A stretch of DNA of 64,000 nt from Adiantum capillus-veneris (taxonomy: Eukaryota; Streptophyta; Polypodiopsida; Polypodiales; Pteridaceae): the NCBI GenBank assembly GCA_014529385.2, contig CM043953.1, positions 95,081,342-95,145,341 of the forward strand. Direction: 5' to 3'. Positions 60,500-64,000 of this stretch are shown in pieces (the stretch's first letter is position 1; the number at the start of each line of letters is the position of its first letter). Under the pieces are notes generated by a model. It searched no databases. It was not told the origin of the DNA and saw only the letters and a program-made list of their open reading frames with translations. A program made the position numbers and the translations under genes.

Positions 60500-61678
60500 T
60501 AGATGTCCATTCGTGTACCATCATGTGATGAAGTATAAGCACTCAATATCGCATTGACAAGGAAAGGAAAAACTAGGGAACCTCTATAACTTTGCCATTT
60601 TTCCATTTAGAAACACATTTCAAGCATACAAAACTTCAATGAACCAATCAAGATAGTTGTCTCATTTTCAACTCGACTTTTTGAGTATGATAATTATGAG
60701 CACATGCAATTAAGTCTTGATTAGTGTTAAACAAGTCACATCAGCAAGGAGAATCTCAATGACTCCATAGTCACACACCTCATGAGCTCTCACCAAAGAG
60801 TGGTCTCAAAAAATGAAGCTAAGAACCCTAATTTCTTTTACACACTACCTTATATACCTAAGGTAAAAATATACAATGGCCGGGAGTCCAAGTCCATTAG
60901 GGCTCCACAACTTACTCAATTTGCAACCTAAGCACACTAACTAACCTATTCTTTACAGTTTGGAACTCTCATTGAGCGTAGAACACATTATAAATATTGC
61001 AATGTCTTTGAATAAATCAAGAATTTTCAATACATTTCCATTTTAGAAAAATATAAAAATTATGTAACTCCAATATTTGCTGCTTCTTTTGCATCTGTCT
61101 TTGATATGCATTTCCAAAGCTTTGGTCTTTAGCAGATTCCGTTAACTGACGGTGACTCGGTTAACATTCTCCACTTTCAATTGTAGTGCCCGTCCTCAGG
61201 CACTATTGAAAAGTGTCCATGGAGGCTATGGAAGGTTTTTGAGTGGTTGTTGATGGGTTGTATGGTTTCATGTGTCATTGAATTGTTGACGAGGCTCATT
61301 CCACTGTAGCATTTTCATTGGTCCAAACATGTTTCTGATATGAGAGATGATGTCGCATTTATCCATTGTAGTAGATAATGGTGAGGCTTTGTTTATTTAA
61401 TATTAAGAGTATGCACAAGGGAGGTAGAATGATGAGGATCTAAATTAAGGTCTAATACCTGGATGACCAAAGGAAAAAAACCCAATGGGAAAAAGTACCT
61501 TTGGGATATGTGCATTATTGGAGTACTTATTAGCACGGGAAATATTATTAAAGTATTGAAAGAATTTGAAAGAGCAGTGGTAATGCGTGTGCTAGTCTCC
61601 ACCCAACCGTGCCTCCCCCTAGCGTACACATTGTCCGGCCGTGCCGGTGGCCTTGCCCATAGGACCCATGCCCTTACA
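60500..61678 (-). repeat. 3' LTR of the chromodomain Ty3/gypsy element
   Basis: On the minus strand the pol stop is followed at once by TGTAAGGGCATGGGTCC, preceded by purine-rich CCAAGGGGAGGG-like sequence, the PPT/LTR joint. A TATA motif lies at 60848-60860. The far end is an estimate because the 5' LTR is outside the window. Confidence 0.5.
60848..60860 (-). promoter_or_regulatory. LTR TATA box
   Basis: Minus-strand TAGGTATATAAGG inside the proposed LTR. Confidence 0.45.
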
Positions 61679-62391
61679 TTACCCCTCCCTTGGAGAATCG
61701 TTTTTGTCCTTGAAAACGAACGTAGGAAAACGTTTCTTAAGTGCAGAGACATTCTCCCATGTAGAACCTTCTTCAGGTATATCTAGCCATTTACCAACAC
61801 CTGTTGTCTGACATAATGTCTGGTGCGAAGCTCATGAGAATCCAAAATCTTTTCGGGCTCATGAGGAATGCTTGGCGGTTCAATAAGGTCAACCAACACA
61901 CCTGTGTCAATGACATTATCATTATGTCCTAGATATTTTTGTAAACAGCTAACATGGAAAATAGGATGAACTCATGAGTGCTCTGGAAGAGCTAACTTAT
62001 AGGCCACTTGACCTATACTTTTGAGAATGGTATACGGTCCACAATAGAGTGGTGAAAGTTTAGCAACTTTTCTCGTCTTCAGACTTTCTGGATGATCCAA
62101 AACTTTGAGGAAAACCTTGTCTCCTTCTTCGAAAGTAGGAAGACATCGATGCTCATCTGCGTACTTCTTATATCGATCTTGAGCTTGCTTAACATTCTGT
62201 TGAGCAACTCGAAGCATGTCAAAATGGTCTTGGAGAAAATCCTTCGCTTGTTGTATCTTCTCCTTAGCCAACCCCACCGTAACAGGTGATCTAGGTTGAA
62301 ATCCATACAAAAACATAAATCGACTAAACTCTGTAGTCACATGCTTTGAACTATTATAAGCAAATTCCATATAGGTAAGTAGTCTTCCCAA
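61679..62391 (-). pseudogene. pol: Integrase C-terminus and chromodomain
   Basis: The 139-codon frame 61972-62391 has MEFAYNSSKHVTTEFSRFM, QDRYKKYADEHR, FEEGDKVFLKVL and LSPLYCGPYTILKSIGQVAY, the end of the Ty3/gypsy integrase. After a TGA at 61972 it continues HPIFHVSCLQKYLG, then HELRTRHYVRQQVLV and, after a one-base loss near 61790, a chromodomain end (GSTWENVSALKKRFPTF) to TAA at 61679-61681. The chromodomain, which reads histone marks, places it in the chromoviruses. Confidence 0.85.
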
Positions 62392-62746
62392 TTGATTTGC
62401 TTCTTGCTAACGTATGCTCGTAGCATATCCTCTAGCACTTGATTAAATCTTTCGATTTGACCATCCGTTTCTGGATAATCAGTCGTACTTAGATTAAGTT
62501 TAGTTTCCAACTTTTGGAACACGGCTCTTTAGAAGTGATTATCAAACTTTCGATCTCTGTCACTAATGATACTAGCTGGAAGACCATAGAGTTTATATAT
62601 ATGCTCACAAATAGCCGTGCTGATTTCGGTGTTTTAACCGTAGTCTTAGTGGGAATGAATCGACCCATCTTTGTGAGACGGTCTACAATAACCCAAATGG
62701 CATCATGGCCACGATTTGTAGTAGGTAGTCCTACTACAAAATCCAT
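62392..62746 (-). pseudogene. pol: Integrase catalytic core
   Basis: MDFVVGLPTTNRGHDAIWVI with VDRLTK, then SIISDRDRKFDNHF followed by a stop at about 62530, then FQKLETKLNLS and PETDGQIERFNQVLEDMLRA. All three catalytic residues (Asp in MDF, Asp in SDRD, Glu in IERFNQ) are visible but spread over shifted frames. Confidence 0.85.
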
Positions 62747-62767
62747 AGAGATTCTCTCCCACTTACC

Positions 62768-63052
62768 TTATGGAATCTCTAAAGGATGTAAAAGGCCACC
62801 TACCTTGAGGTGCTCTGCCTTATTAACTTGGAACTGTTGGCAGTTTAGTACGTACTCTTGAACATCATGATGTAAGCTCGGCCAATAAAATTGTCGTCGA
62901 ACTAAGGCATACGTCTTACGGATACCTGGATGACCAGCACTTGGACTATCGTGACACTCAAATAAGAGTTGGTGCCTAGTGTCTGAGTCCTTTGGCACAA
63001 TTACTCTACCTTTGTGGAGTAAGTAGCCATCATCAATGGAAAAATTCTTCAA
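62768..63052 (-). pseudogene. pol: Integrase zinc-binding domain
   Basis: ECHDSPSAGHPGIRKTY gives the two His; YVLNCQQFQVNK has only the first Cys of the CxxC pair, the second being Phe. Zinc binding is therefore damaged. Confidence 0.8.
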
Positions 63053-63308
63053 TTGCTTAAGCTCTTCCTGAGTAGGGGTGGAGCTCTGTGTGTTGGAGTT
63101 TCTATCTGTGCGTGCAGAGACATGTTGACCTGGCTGTTCAGAGACATGTGAGTGTGAGGGATCCCTTTATAAAACTGCACTCCACACTTTAGCATATGAG
63201 TGATCTTGTGCACACTTGCCACGTAATGACTCCAAAATTACACTCTTTAGTTTCGTGAAAGCAAGTGGATTAATCTGAGGCATCCGACTTAGTGCATCCG
63301 CTACTACA
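63053..63308 (-). pseudogene. pol: RNase H end and spacer to integrase
   Basis: A frame shifted from the RNase H ORF reads YNVVADALSRMP, holding the last RNase H Asp. One TAA follows near 63169, then the spacer. Confidence 0.7.
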
Positions 63309-64000
63309 TTATATCGCCCCCTTGCGATATCGTAGCTTACAATCATAATCTTGAAGGATTTCTGCCCATCTAGCTTTACGGCCCTTCAAGTCTGTTTGAG
63401 TAGTAAACCATTTGATACTCACATGGTCAAAAACTACTTCAAACTCGGCACCATATAAATAGTGTCTCCACTTTCGTAAAGCGTGAATTATGGCATAGAG
63501 CTCTCTCTCATAGACAGAATAATTCTGTTGAGCTCTATCTAGCTTTTTACTTTCAAAGGCTATAGGTCTTCCCTCTTGGAGAAGTACCGCACCAATGGCT
63601 TTATCACTAGCATCAGTCTCTACCACAAATGGATTAAGTGGGTCGACGATTGCTAGGATGGGAGCAGAGGCTATAGCTACTTTGAACTGTTCAAAACTGT
63701 GTTTTTGGGCTTCTTCACAAGAAAAGATATTACCTTTTTCTTTAAGTTGATCCGTCATAGGAACAGTGATTTTGGCATAGTCACGGATATACTGTCGATA
63801 AAATCCAGCCATGCCTAAAAATATTTGAAGCTCCTCAACCGTGTTGGGATGTGGCCATCGAAGAATGGCAGCGACCTTGTCAGTGTCCATCTTGATGCCA
63901 TAATAAGAGATTACATGACCGAGGTAATGTATCTCTATTTTAAAGAAATCTCACTTGCTTTGCTTAGCGTACAGTGCGTGAGCTTGTAGCTGTTTAAACA
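63309..64000 (-). pseudogene. pol: Ty3/gypsy RT end and RNase H, runs off the window
   Basis: From the window edge: LQAHALYAKQSK, a TGA at 63951-63953, then DFFKIEIHYLGHVIS of the RT palm/thumb; FLGMAGFYRQYIRDYAKIT; then RNase H with FVVETDASDKAIGAVL, NYSVYERELYAIIHALRKW and VVFDHVSIKWF. The catalytic Asp and Glu of RNase H are present. A one-base shift near 63.31 kb ends the frame. The YxDD part and everything before it lie beyond 64000. Confidence 0.9.

Overview
This window reads as intergenic, transposon-dominated nuclear DNA of a land plant. The evidence is the repeat content: chromodomain-bearing Ty3/gypsy elements, Ty1/copia elements primed by initiator-Met tRNA, CACTA transposons with TNP2-type transposase, plant LINEs and dozens of (CT/GA)n, (TA)n and poly-C/poly-G tracts. 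No intact single-copy host gene, rRNA, tRNA or CRISPR was found. Nearly every coding stretch is broken by stops and frameshifts, so most entries are pseudogenes or mobile-element parts. The species cannot be fixed from the sequence alone.

Layout: 0-5.7 kb holds microsatellites and three related tRNA-like SINE copies, two of them head to head. 5.7-8.7 kb holds a LINE 3' end (minus) and a longer LINE reverse-transcriptase remnant (plus). 10.4-16.56 kb is a nearly complete but internally deleted Ty3/gypsy element on the minus strand, with two ~2 kb LTRs, PBS, PPT, gag, the last codons of pol and a 5-bp target duplication (one mismatch). 17-20.6 kb has microsatellites, two unassigned ORF regions, a 153-bp tandem duplication and a perfect 64-bp inverted repeat. 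21-22.2 kb (minus) is a CACTA transposase remnant. 23.1-24.4 kb is a compound (TA)n/(GA)n array with inverted symmetry.

26.3-29.8 kb is a scrambled copia element: RT end plus RNase H on the plus strand, split by a 1.3-kb TIR element at a TTAA site, then an RT core on the minus strand. 29.82-35.83 kb is a complete-looking CACTA element with terminal and subterminal repeats and a degenerate TNP2-like transposase with at least three inferred introns. 37-49 kb is a large decayed Ty3/gypsy element on the plus strand (zinc knuckles, protease, RT start, integrase end, several kb of unassigned ORFs, PPT and 3' LTR). 49.65-54.83 kb is a copia element with short LTRs. 58.2-60.3 kb holds two LINE 3' ends in opposite orientation, one with a perfect 18-bp target duplication. 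60.5-64 kb is the 3' part of a chromodomain Ty3/gypsy element on the minus strand, running off the window.

The genes do not form a host pathway; they are layers of elements inserted into or beside each other, then decayed, often with stops standing where glutamine fits. The most unusual items are the perfect 64-bp palindrome, the TTAA-flanked TIR element whose removal restores a copia reading frame, the conserved 3' hairpin on three LINE copies, the LTR-encoded ORF with a splice-donor-like site, and the unassigned ORFs downstream of integrase at 41-45 kb.
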